Below, piece by piece: positions 27,253 through 35,750 of a stretch of DNA of 64,000 bases. The stretch comes from Ktedonobacterales bacterium (lineage in GTDB: Bacteria; Chloroflexota; Ktedonobacteria; Ktedonobacterales; Ktedonobacteraceae). The position numbers and the translations under genes are program-made. The stretch spans positions 62,001-126,000 of the forward strand of contig DAIDJF010000003.1 in assembly GCA_027451525.1 (NCBI GenBank), written 5' to 3'. Every line of letters begins with the position of its first letter. Position 1 is the first letter of the stretch. Under the pieces are notes generated by a model. It searched no databases and had not been told where the DNA came from. It worked only from the letters and a program-made list of their open reading frames with translations.

Positions 27253-27978
27253 TTATTGAGAATGAAATGTTTTTCCATCATTGAGAAAAACAAAATCCTG
27301 GCCCTGCACATGAATGATTAGCTCCGGTTTGCCATCATGATTGACATCACGCACACTGCCTGTGACAGGTGTTAGATCACTCGTATTACCATAAAGTGTT
27401 GGGCCAGTGAAAATGCGCGCCTTCGCGGCATCACCGCCAGGAATTTCAATTATATCAATATGTCCATGCAAGTTCAATAAGATAAAATGCGTAGGATGAA
27501 TGGTGCTGTCGTTATGCCCAACAACAGCATCAAACTGATAAGTACGAGGGCGTCCATAATGCAGATCATCCTGATAGACGCTCCACCATGAACTAAAAGC
27601 AGACAGCATTAAGACCAGGGCAACGGCAAGCAACATCCCTAACAGGACATACAGCCAGGGAATACGGTGCTTTCCCACACGCAATTTTTTCAACGACGAC
27701 AAAGGCGAGGTGACAGCGTCAGAGACGATGCCACTCGTGTGTGGTGGCTGTACTTTATGCACGATTTCCGCTGGTTGCGTGTTGCGTATGGAACGACGTT
27801 GTTGTATGGGCGTTCCTGGCAAAGGGGTATCATCCAGCGTCTCATGCAGTGGATGCTGCGTCGTGTGATAACGGCGCGTGCTGGTGGGCAGGCGCGTAGT
27901 ATACAGGCGATCATCATCTTCAACAGCATCGCGCTCAATGGGCCGTGAACGTTTGCGAGTTTGCGTGGACTCCATCAT
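27253..27978 (-). CDS. Single-pass membrane protein with FG-GAP/VCBS-like C-terminal segment
   Basis: The ATG at 27978 lies 5 bases after AGGAGG and is preferred to the ORF opening at 28098. The 241-residue protein has a cytoplasmic basic N-terminus (MMESTQTRKRSRPIERD), a linker, one membrane helix (IPWLYVLLGMLLAVALVLML) near residues 122-142, and an outside domain. That domain ends VRDVNHDGKPELIIHVQGQD, which matches the D-x-N-x-D-G calcium loop of FG-GAP/VCBS repeats, so a partial beta-propeller or calcium-binding blade is plausible. It is first in an operon with the phosphoesterase. Its promoter and two half-palindromes lie just upstream. Confidence 0.75.
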   Translation of the reverse strand: MMESTQTRKRSRPIERDAVEDDDRLYTTRLPTSTRRYHTTQHPLHETLDDTPLPGTPIQQRRSIRNTQPAEIVHKVQPPHTSGIVSDAVTSPLSSLKKLRVGKHRIPWLYVLLGMLLAVALVLMLSAFSSWWSVYQDDLHYGRPRTYQFDAVVGHNDSTIHPTHFILLNLHGHIDIIEIPGGDAAKARIFTGPTLYGNTSDLTPVTGSVRDVNHDGKPELIIHVQGQDFVFLNDGKTFHSQ

Positions 27979-28024
27979 AAAATCCTCCTGTCCAGAAGAA
28001 ATTAGAACAAATATTCTTATACAG

Positions 28025-28052
28025 AGTATAACACAGGAATCGCCATAGTCAA
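28025..28052 (-). promoter_or_regulatory. Promoter of the membrane protein-phosphoesterase operon
   Basis: On the minus strand TTGACT (28047-28052) and TATACT (28025-28030) with a 16-base spacer. The sequence AGAACAAATATTCT lies between it and the ribosome site (28004-28017), and a longer palindrome sits upstream of the -35. Confidence 0.6.
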
Positions 28053-28069
28053 GAGAAAATGGGACCAAA

Positions 28070-28089
28070 TGTTCTAAATTCCTAGAACA
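28070..28089. promoter_or_regulatory. Operator-like palindrome TGTTCTA-N6-TAGAACA
   Basis: A perfect 7-bp inverted repeat with a 6-base spacer lies 17 bases upstream of the -35 of the minus-strand operon and 258 bases before the plus-strand lytic transglycosylase. The half-site AGAACA recurs at 28004 inside the leader. A dimeric regulator is likely; the GAAC core recalls LexA-type sites but the spacing differs. Confidence 0.5.
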
Positions 28090-28347
28090 TAAGAGCAAAC
28101 GGCTTATTTTTTGATTTTTTCTTATCCCAAGCCAAAAGTCCTACGATCCCCGAAAATCCCTGCATATGTCAGTATGTTTCAGTAACCTCATAGATAATAC
28201 TGTGTCTATGGGTCACAACCGATGTTCTTGTTTCACATCTCTGACCCCTGATATATGTTAAAACAAGCAAACATACTATCGAGGTGTGCAACACATGAGG
28301 TACACGCTTTTCTTTAATGCGTGCGAAATGACAGAAAGGATCAATAC

Positions 28348-29097
28348 ATGCAGTCTTTGCGCAACCGACTGAGCCGTTCAAAGTGGCTGAGCACCCCCAT
28401 GTTCCGCTATATCGTGCGCCACGCCCTTCCCTTATTTGTTATGGTACTGGTTGGGACTGGCGCGATTGGCGGTTCATTGCTCGGTATCCGCACATTCGCC
28501 CAGGGTCCTTGTCGCGCAGGCGACCAAACGTACTATGTCCGTTGGGGCGATACGCTGAGCGGCATTGCCTATCGTTATCGGAGCAGCATCACTACGCTGG
28601 CCCATTACAACCAGATCGCCAACCCTAATCTTATTTTTCCGGCTGAGCGCATCTGTATCCCTGGTTCAAGCGCGACAGGTTTTAGTGGTGGCGTCCCCGT
28701 GAACCTTCCGCCTCAAAACTACTATGTCACGCTGGCACGTCAGGACGCGACGAACGCGGGCATTTCACCTGATATCTTTGTACGCCAGATCAATGAGGAG
28801 AGCGGCTTTCAGCCCTACGTCGTCTCGTCAGCAGGCGCGATTGGCATTGCGCAATTTGAGCCTGCCACGGCCGCCTCGTTGGGCGTCAATCCCTACAATC
28901 CCGTGCAATCGCTCTGGGGCGCGTCACGCTTGATGGCCTCGTATGTGCGGCAGTATGGAAGCTATGCCGAGGCACTCGCGGCATACAACGCTGGTCCCGG
29001 CGCAGTTAATTATGCCATTAATGGTTGCGGTGGCTCGTGGATGCAATGTATTCCCAACGAGACCCGCAACTATATTGCGGTGATTCTCGGCGTATAA
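28348..29097 (+). CDS. Secreted LysM-lytic transglycosylase (SLT family)
   Basis: The enzyme should cleave peptidoglycan glycan strands outside the cell. The ATG at 28348 follows AAAGGA. A membrane or signal segment (residues about 26-48) is followed by one LysM domain (YYVRWGDTLSGIAYRYRSS to ICIP, about 62-105) that binds peptidoglycan. The SLT lysozyme-like domain has the catalytic glutamate E151 in INEESGF, then GAIGIAQFEPATA and AEALAAYNAGPGAV. Length 249. It stands alone, with a strong hairpin 23 bases after its stop. It may act in cell-wall remodelling during growth, branching or sporulation (inference). Confidence 0.92.
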   Translation: MQSLRNRLSRSKWLSTPMFRYIVRHALPLFVMVLVGTGAIGGSLLGIRTFAQGPCRAGDQTYYVRWGDTLSGIAYRYRSSITTLAHYNQIANPNLIFPAERICIPGSSATGFSGGVPVNLPPQNYYVTLARQDATNAGISPDIFVRQINEESGFQPYVVSSAGAIGIAQFEPATAASLGVNPYNPVQSLWGASRLMASYVRQYGSYAEALAAYNAGPGAVNYAINGCGGSWMQCIPNETRNYIAVILGV

Positions 29098-29120
29098 TAC
29101 AAATATCTCTTTTGTCATAT

Positions 29121-29162
29121 CAGAAGGAGCCTGCCAGCAATCACTATGGCAGGCTCCTTCTG
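29121..29162 (+). terminator. 16-bp perfect hairpin after the lytic transglycosylase
   Basis: CAGAAGGAGCCTGCCA (29121-29136) pairs perfectly with 29147-29162 around a 10-base loop. No U-tract follows. Confidence 0.7.
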
Positions 29163-29243
29163 AAGGCCAAAGTTCCAGCCATTTATCCGTTTACGATCAC
29201 GCGCACACTGCATTCAGATGACCAGTAGAAAAGAGGTCACACG

Positions 29244-29348
29244 ATGACATTCCGAGAAGAGGCGTGCTGGCTTGCGCTAGCATTTGAAAGTAAGCTTCCT
29301 GCACATACTATTGCTGATATCCTGGTGATCTGGTGCAGACAACTATGA
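29244..29348 (+). CDS. 34-residue ORF translationally coupled to the helicase
   Basis: A short ORF starting MTFREEACWLALAFESKL and ending in IWCRQL. It has a ribosome site (AAAGAGGT, about 8 bases before the ATG), and its TGA overlaps the helicase ATG in an ATGA. The overlap and the absence of another ribosome site for the helicase support real translation. The peptide is hydrophobic with two cysteines and three tryptophan/phenylalanine-type residues per turn-like stretch; no family is recognised. It may be a small partner protein, a coupling leader, or a remnant of a larger N-terminal domain. Confidence 0.5.
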   Translation: MTFREEACWLALAFESKLPAHTIADILVIWCRQL

Positions 29349-30772
29349 ATACATCATCACCTCTCACAACTCTCGCCTTGCGCGGACGTGATCTAATTAT
29401 CACTCCCCCGCCCTATATACAGGCCTTACCCTTGCCTGCCCAGCTAGACGCGCTCTTTGGTCCACATCTGCTCACAGAAGTGCGCTCCAGCATTGCGCAG
29501 GATAAGCGGCAACATTTTCTGCGTATACAGCCATTTCGCCTCAGCATGCTCAAACAGGCTTTACAACAACAGAACACCCCTTTTCACATCGCGTTCGAGG
29601 AGCGCCCAGCCTTGCCGTTCCAGACCACACTGGCGATGGAGGCACGTCCCTATCAGGATGAGGCTCTCACACATTGGCTCGCTGAGGGCAGTACGGGCGT
29701 TGTTGTCTTGCCAACAGGAGCCGGCAAAACATTTCTGGCCGCAATGGCGATCCACGAAACGGGTCTGTGGACACTGGCAGTCGTGCCAACTATCGACCTC
29801 TTACAACAGTGGCGCGCAGCCCTCGCCGCTGCTCTCTCGCTCAGTGGCGAGGAGATTGGCGTCTTTGGCGGTGGTACAAAAAACCTGAAACCGATCACGA
29901 TTATTACCTACGACTCCGCTGTCCTCTATCCACGCGAATTGCAGCGTTTTGGTCTGCTTGTTTTCGACGAATGTCACCATCTGCCTGCCCCCACCTATCG
30001 CCAGATCGCGGAGAGCGCGTTTACTCCCTTGCGCCTGGGACTGAGCGCAACGCCCGAACGGGGTGATCTCGCCCACACCGACCTTGACGAACTGATTGGC
30101 CCAGAGGTCTACCGCCGCTCGCCTGCCGAGTTGACAGAGGGCCGCTTCCTCGCGCAGTATCGCGAGGAACGCATTGATATCGCCCTCTCACCTGCCGACA
30201 GCGAACGTTATAACGAGCTACGCCGCAGCTATCGCTCGTTTCTGCAACGCCGCCATATTATCATTCGCTCACCCGAAGAGTTTCAACAGAAGGTGATTTA
30301 TATGAGTGCGCGCGACCCTGAAGCGCGTGCCGCCATGCTGGCATGGCGCGAGGCGCGCACACTCGCGCTTAACGCTCCCGCCAAATATGTGGAAATTGAG
30401 CGTCTTCTGCACCGCCACGCTGACGATCAAGTGTTGCTCTTCTCAGAATATAATCCCGTTGTGGATGAGATCAGTCGGCGTTTCTGCCTGCCCAGTATTA
30501 CCTACAAGACCCCTGCGGAGGAGCGTCAGGCCATTTTAGAGCGTTTTCGTTCAGGTCAATACACGAAGTTAGTTACGGGGCGCGTGCTGAATGAGGGTGT
30601 TGATGTGCCCGATTGTCGCGTCGCTATTATTGTCAGCGGCAACAGCACGAAGCGCGAATATATTCAACGCCTGGGCCGCGTGTTGCGGCCCAAGCTTGGT
30701 GAGGCTCTGCTTTACGAACTGGTCTCCAGCGATACGACTGAAGAGGAGATGGCAAAACGGCGTAAAGCCTGA
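29345..30772 (+). CDS. XPB/Rad25-like superfamily 2 DNA helicase
   Basis: A 475-residue DNA-dependent ATPase. Motif I is PTGAGKT (123-129), motif II DECH (208-211), motif III SATPERGD, then motif V GRVLNEGVDVPD and motif VI RLGRVLRPK. The N-terminal 95 residues form the small damage-recognition-like domain seen in bacterial XPB. The ATG at 29345 overlaps the stop of the micro-ORF; the upstream in-frame start at 29333 lies inside that ORF. Known bacterial XPB genes often pair with a nuclease (Bax1-like) or helicase-associated protein; here the likely partners are the two proteins at 33309-38199 on the other strand. It ends 5 bases from the convergent kinase gene. Confidence 0.88.
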   Translation: MNTSSPLTTLALRGRDLIITPPPYIQALPLPAQLDALFGPHLLTEVRSSIAQDKRQHFLRIQPFRLSMLKQALQQQNTPFHIAFEERPALPFQTTLAMEARPYQDEALTHWLAEGSTGVVVLPTGAGKTFLAAMAIHETGLWTLAVVPTIDLLQQWRAALAAALSLSGEEIGVFGGGTKNLKPITIITYDSAVLYPRELQRFGLLVFDECHHLPAPTYRQIAESAFTPLRLGLSATPERGDLAHTDLDELIGPEVYRRSPAELTEGRFLAQYREERIDIALSPADSERYNELRRSYRSFLQRRHIIIRSPEEFQQKVIYMSARDPEARAAMLAWREARTLALNAPAKYVEIERLLHRHADDQVLLFSEYNPVVDEISRRFCLPSITYKTPAEERQAILERFRSGQYTKLVTGRVLNEGVDVPDCRVAIIVSGNSTKREYIQRLGRVLRPKLGEALLYELVSSDTTEEEMAKRRKA

Positions 30773-30777
30773 TCTGC

Positions 30778-33105
30778 CTACGCAGTACAGACCGCATTGG
30801 TCGGGCATGCTTGCAGATTCCACGTTGCCAGTTGCTGAATCTCCTGTGAAATCTGACGTATTCCCGCGTGAATAACCTGCCCAGTTGTAGGATCAGTCTG
30901 CCCATTATAGGCATAATTGGCACCCAGAGCCATTTCATTGAGGAGTTTCAGCGTGCTGGTCTGGGCATACTGCTGCTCACTCAACGGAATCAGTGTTTTT
31001 GCGTCAGTACGGACTTGTTCTAACCAGACTTTGACGACACTCAGTTCATTGACGATCTGTGTTATCTGCTTTTGCGCGGCCAGTGTCACACCGGGAGACT
31101 GCGCAACGGTGGTCAAATGGAAAATCACATGATCGATGAAATCACCTGTCTGCCCCTGCCCATCGATCAGACCAATCTGGGCGATCTGCGTATCACGGGC
31201 ATCTAGTTGAAAACCATCTTTTTGCAAGAGCGTTTTGCCATCAACCACGTCAAGGATGTGGATAATCTGCCCACGGATATATTCCGCCATCGCTGGTTGC
31301 GTATTCGTTCCTTGCCAGTAGCCCTGTGCATTGATTGCCCAGCCCCAGACTCTTGCCGTATTACCATAGAGCCAGGTATTAAGCCCTCCAAATATGCCCA
31401 CCTTGTTAAGTTCAGGGTCATAAGCGGTCAAATGCTGTAAATGGTCGTAAATGCTCAGGCCATCAGAACCTTGCTTTGTAGAAAATGCCGCATGATACAC
31501 ACCATTGCTGAAGCTTGGTATAACAGGCATGCTATTAGGATTCTCCAGCGTTATGAGCAAACGGCTATAAATCGTCAACAAATCTGTATGTTGTTGATCG
31601 CCCTGATAGAAGTAACGTATCTGCCCATTCACTGGCGTGAATTTCCCCACCAGTAAAGCACCATTCATGTCGCTACTCGGCAATAACCAGAGGGCATACA
31701 CTTTGCCCGCCGCCGGTTGCGGAATATTTTGTATAGTGATTGCCAATTCATCATCCACACCCGTCGCGTTCATCTGCACCAGACTGCCATTTCCACTACT
31801 AACCAGCGTCACCCGACCGCTAAATGTTCCTGTACTGGTTGGTGCCCCTTGATGAGTCAAAAACAATGCGGCACTCAGACCGCCAAGGAGAAGAATGACA
31901 ATGAGGCCGATCAGCAAAATGGGTAATAAACGCCGTTTCGGGCGTATGGGAACCGATTGTACAGGGGTTATTGGCTCTGCTGGCGATATTGGCGGCAAAG
32001 AAGAAGGCAAAACCGTTGCCGCAGACAAGCTAACAGGCGGGATTGGCGTGACAGGCCCGCGCACACCAGCTTGCGACGATGAAATCAAATACGTGGGAGC
32101 CTCAGATGCCGCCGTTAGGCCAGAACTTGAGATGCGTTGAGTTGAGAAATCTATCCCACTCCCACTTTGCGCCATTGGCTCCTCTTTGTGATCGGGCGGA
32201 AAAGCGGGCAAGTGTAGTTCCGGTGGCACAGGCAGACCAAACGCCTCGGCAATTGCGGCCGTGAGTGACGATGCTGTTGGGAAACGCAAGGCTGGTTCTT
32301 TTGAGAGACAGCGCAAAATTACCACCGCTAGTGCCGGTGGTACCTGCGGATTGATTAAAACAGGCGAAGTCGGCTGCTCATGTAAATGCTGCATCAGAAT
32401 CGACAGCTCATTCTCCCCTTTAAATGGCACCACGCCCGTACACATCTCGTAGAGCATAATGCCAAGCGAATAGATATCGCTCCGTTGATCGCCTGTGCGT
32501 CCCTGCGCCTGTTCTGGTGACATATAAAACGGCGTGCCAATTGATTTGCGAGTCAGTGCCCCTGTTGATGCTCCAACCAGTTTCGCAATGCCGAAATCGG
32601 TAATCATTGGCTCGCCCATCGTACAACGTTGCGTATTGCGCGCATCCAACAAAATATTGGAGGGCTTCAAATCCCGATGGATCATGCCTTTTTGATGGGC
32701 ATAATCAATGGCTAAGCTGATTGAGGTAAACAGACGCACGATCTCCGCTGGCGAGGGAAATAATTGTCTGCGCGATGTACTTGCGATATAGGCAGCCAGC
32801 GTCTGCCCGTGAATATATTCCATCACCATATACGCAATCGGCCCCTCATCACCAGCAGCACGATTCGTCATCGTCTCAAAGTCAAATATCTTCACAATAT
32901 TTGGATGATTGAGGGCTGCAACAATCTGAGCTTCTTGCTTGAAATGCTGCAAAAAATCCGGTTCAGCTTGTAGATCTGGTCGCATAATCTTAATCGCGAC
33001 CTCACGTTGTAGTTGTGTGTCAAGTGCTTTCCATACCTCTGCCATACCACCGCGCCCCAGGCGTTGTTGCAGAGTATATTTACCAAGTTGTTGTCCCTCG
33101 TTCAT
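30778..33105 (-). CDS. Receptor-like Ser/Thr kinase with RskA-like outside domain
   Basis: A 775-residue membrane kinase. The start at 33105 follows AAGGA by 8 bases. Kinase domain about 10-285: LGRGGMAEV, K39, catalytic D145 in HRDLKPSN, N150, D170 of DFG, TPFYMSPEQ. A Pro/Ser-rich juxtamembrane stretch precedes one membrane helix (about 393-417, LLPILLIGLIVILLLGG). The outside part begins with a segment like the anti-sigma-K (RskA) domain: GKVYALWLLPSSDMNGALLVG. A helical C-terminal region of about 200 residues follows, with CPTNAVC at the end, perhaps a disulfide. It should sense an outside or wall-related cue and signal inward (inference). Confidence 0.85.
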   Translation of the reverse strand: MNEGQQLGKYTLQQRLGRGGMAEVWKALDTQLQREVAIKIMRPDLQAEPDFLQHFKQEAQIVAALNHPNIVKIFDFETMTNRAAGDEGPIAYMVMEYIHGQTLAAYIASTSRRQLFPSPAEIVRLFTSISLAIDYAHQKGMIHRDLKPSNILLDARNTQRCTMGEPMITDFGIAKLVGASTGALTRKSIGTPFYMSPEQAQGRTGDQRSDIYSLGIMLYEMCTGVVPFKGENELSILMQHLHEQPTSPVLINPQVPPALAVVILRCLSKEPALRFPTASSLTAAIAEAFGLPVPPELHLPAFPPDHKEEPMAQSGSGIDFSTQRISSSGLTAASEAPTYLISSSQAGVRGPVTPIPPVSLSAATVLPSSLPPISPAEPITPVQSVPIRPKRRLLPILLIGLIVILLLGGLSAALFLTHQGAPTSTGTFSGRVTLVSSGNGSLVQMNATGVDDELAITIQNIPQPAAGKVYALWLLPSSDMNGALLVGKFTPVNGQIRYFYQGDQQHTDLLTIYSRLLITLENPNSMPVIPSFSNGVYHAAFSTKQGSDGLSIYDHLQHLTAYDPELNKVGIFGGLNTWLYGNTARVWGWAINAQGYWQGTNTQPAMAEYIRGQIIHILDVVDGKTLLQKDGFQLDARDTQIAQIGLIDGQGQTGDFIDHVIFHLTTVAQSPGVTLAAQKQITQIVNELSVVKVWLEQVRTDAKTLIPLSEQQYAQTSTLKLLNEMALGANYAYNGQTDPTTGQVIHAGIRQISQEIQQLATWNLQACPTNAVCTA

Positions 33106-33308
33106 GACGGCATCCTTCCCAAGCATTGCTGATAGGGAGCAGGACGCTTATAGTCGTCCTGCATAATGATTCTTGTCCCCTTTATACTCCCAGTCTGGCA
33201 GCATAAAACATAAAAATCAAGCTCATAAAAAATGAATTACCAAAAGAGTTATATATTATCCTTTGCCTCATTATCCAGAATCTCGCGTCTTTCTGTCAAT
33301 GAAGTAGT

Positions 33309-35750
33309 TCACTCTATTAGAAAACCACGCTCGTGTAGAAGCGCAATCACCTGCTCCAGATGCTCCTGCTTAACACGCACAAAACGATGCGCTTGCTCAA
33401 TTTCAGCACCCAGTAGCGGGCGCAACTCTGTATCTTGCTGAATATCTTGTAGTATCTGCGCAGGTAAGCTCAAAAGCGGTGTACGCTCGATTGTAATTGA
33501 GCGTTGCTCACCGTAACCGCCACCCCATAGCTTAAAACGAATGAGCAACGCAGGCGGAATCCCATCAAGGCTGTATTGTTGTAAAAAGCGCAAGATATAA
33601 TCTAACGTCATACCTTGTGACAAGGCGGCCTGCAGCGTCTGTGCCGTTATCACACGCGCTCTTGCCTGCTCTACGTTCTGCTCTTGCTCCTGTGCGCTGG
33701 ATATTGCGTCGCCAGTATAAACACGGCTGAAACGCTTCACTTCTGCGCTCACGTAAAGATCAAGCACAGGATAGAGAGGCAGCAGGCGACCCTCTGGCAA
33801 AAGCTGCCACTGTGGTTCACGGGTCACAAAGCGTCCATTGTCCAGCACCATATCCTGGGTAGGAGCAGTTGTCAGGGTAGGTAGATAATCTCGCTTCCAA
33901 AGCACGGCATGTAGTGTTGCCACATGCTGCGGAGCTACCTCTGCCTTGCAAGGTGAAAGGCGGCGGCGTAACAGGGAGCGCGTCTCGTCATGAGCCAATA
34001 GCTCATCTAGCAGGTCAGGCGAGTCAACCTCTAACAATACTGCGGTCTGCCACAACTCAATCCGTCGGGCCTGCCGCTCCCACTCCACTAACGAATAGCG
34101 CACGTTTTGTGGAATTTCACCACCTGCCGCCAGCTCTAACGCCGCGATGATTGTTTCTGCACGCATGCCCATCTGCACAGCATGTGTGATACTGACCTTC
34201 GTAATGCGATATTGCGCGATCAGTTCCAGGCTCACACGCTCGGCGAAACTATCCAGTTGCACCAACAATGCCTCCGAGACTGGAGCCAACGCGACAAGTT
34301 CAAAATTAGGTTGAACAATCAACCGTCCCGCAGGCGTACTCACGTCCACTAGTGTATCACTACTCATGAGCAAGCCGCTCAGTTGAGAAAATTGCACCAG
34401 CGTTCCGCGTTCATCTTCCATACACTCAACCAGCCCCAGCCAGCGCAGAGGTCCGGTCACAAGCGTACGCACAAAACCACCTTCCACCATATGCCAACCT
34501 TCGCGATGTGTCAGCCATCCGCGCCGCAGGCGAAAATCCCATCCGTAAGGATTACTACCACCAGAATAACGATCTGTGCGCGGCCCATGCTGACGCGGGA
34601 AAAGCAAATAGGGAATATACAATTTTGTCCGCGCAATCAGAGCATTGATCGAAAACCATGTATCGTGTTGCTCTTGCAAGAGACGCGCCACGACTGCTTG
34701 ACGCGCGCGCACAACCTCTTCGTGCGCCGCTTCAATTGGCTGTGGGCCGGGACGTAGTACCACATCCGGCAAATAGTTCATCTCATTCCAAAAAGGGTCT
34801 TCTAACCAGAGACGATAACAGCGACGCACGCGCTCAAACAGCGGCAACTCAAAAAAATTCAAAGCGGGTGCCGCTTGTAGCGTGCCATTGCGTACGCGCA
34901 ACAACCCTAACTTCATCAAAAGTAAGCGTAAAAAAAGCAAATAGGGAATATCATGTTCCGCCTTCGTCTGCTCATACATCGTGCCCGGCTCTATCTGCTC
35001 AACCACACGTCGCAGAGCAGCCCGCGTTAAAAGGCCACTGCTACTGAGCAGAGTCAGTCCATCGCGCATCGCAGCGACACACGCCCAGTAACGGTATAGC
35101 TGGCGTTGAAACATCAGCATCCGCTCACTCGCCATCAGTTCCTCAGCCGGAAGTGCGTGCTTCTCCTGCTCTTCACGCTGCTTTTGGATACTGGCAGCGA
35201 CCACCACACGTACCATACGCGGAACAATCAATACCCCATCATGGATCCCACTCGCATACTCTCGACTTACAAAATTTGTCTGCTTCCCCCAAAATACCAG
35301 CCCCAACAACAGTAAACGCCTCAAAGCCTGCTCAAATACCCCGTGAGGATGGGCTGTAGGATAGTGTATCCCCGCTCCTTGCCCGTACTCTGTTCCTTCG
35401 GTCAGACCTGTCGTGTTTTTCCCGCCCAATCGTTCACTGAGTGCGAGATAGAGAGCCAGATCACGACTATTCGCCCGTCCCCCACACGCCACTAGCTCTT
35501 GTAGGATTAGAATATCTGTGGCCTCTAGCTGTTCCGCACGAAATACGCTTTCGCCATCATGCGGGTGCAACAATTGCTCAATCGCAGCCTGTGCAAACAG
35601 CAACTCTCCTACCTCGTGCAACGTCTCTGGCTCAGCAAGATACTGCTCCCCACTCTTACCAGTGGGCAATGGAATATGACGGGTACGTATCAGTACAAGC
35701 ACATGTGAAAGCGGCACGCTTTTCAGCAGTTCCAGGTCACTCGGTTCCAT
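33309..35750 (-). CDS. Helicase-associated (Helicase_C_3-type) protein (813 aa)
   Basis: A large cytoplasmic protein with no ATPase motif. The segment around residues 470-600, with RLIVQPNFELVALAP and YRITKVSITHAVQMGM, matches the XPB/Ssl2-like helicase-associated domain found next to XPB in actinobacteria (for example Rv0862c beside Rv0861c in M. tuberculosis, from general knowledge). The rest is helical with several winged-helix-like stretches. It overlaps the preceding gene by 14 bases, and its GAGGAG ribosome site lies within that gene's last codons, so the two are translated together. Probable role: DNA repair or recombination with an XPB helicase (inference). Confidence 0.75.
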   Translation of the reverse strand: MEPSDLELLKSVPLSHVLVLIRTRHIPLPTGKSGEQYLAEPETLHEVGELLFAQAAIEQLLHPHDGESVFRAEQLEATDILILQELVACGGRANSRDLALYLALSERLGGKNTTGLTEGTEYGQGAGIHYPTAHPHGVFEQALRRLLLLGLVFWGKQTNFVSREYASGIHDGVLIVPRMVRVVVAASIQKQREEQEKHALPAEELMASERMLMFQRQLYRYWACVAAMRDGLTLLSSSGLLTRAALRRVVEQIEPGTMYEQTKAEHDIPYLLFLRLLLMKLGLLRVRNGTLQAAPALNFFELPLFERVRRCYRLWLEDPFWNEMNYLPDVVLRPGPQPIEAAHEEVVRARQAVVARLLQEQHDTWFSINALIARTKLYIPYLLFPRQHGPRTDRYSGGSNPYGWDFRLRRGWLTHREGWHMVEGGFVRTLVTGPLRWLGLVECMEDERGTLVQFSQLSGLLMSSDTLVDVSTPAGRLIVQPNFELVALAPVSEALLVQLDSFAERVSLELIAQYRITKVSITHAVQMGMRAETIIAALELAAGGEIPQNVRYSLVEWERQARRIELWQTAVLLEVDSPDLLDELLAHDETRSLLRRRLSPCKAEVAPQHVATLHAVLWKRDYLPTLTTAPTQDMVLDNGRFVTREPQWQLLPEGRLLPLYPVLDLYVSAEVKRFSRVYTGDAISSAQEQEQNVEQARARVITAQTLQAALSQGMTLDYILRFLQQYSLDGIPPALLIRFKLWGGGYGEQRSITIERTPLLSLPAQILQDIQQDTELRPLLGAEIEQAHRFVRVKQEHLEQVIALLHERGFLIE

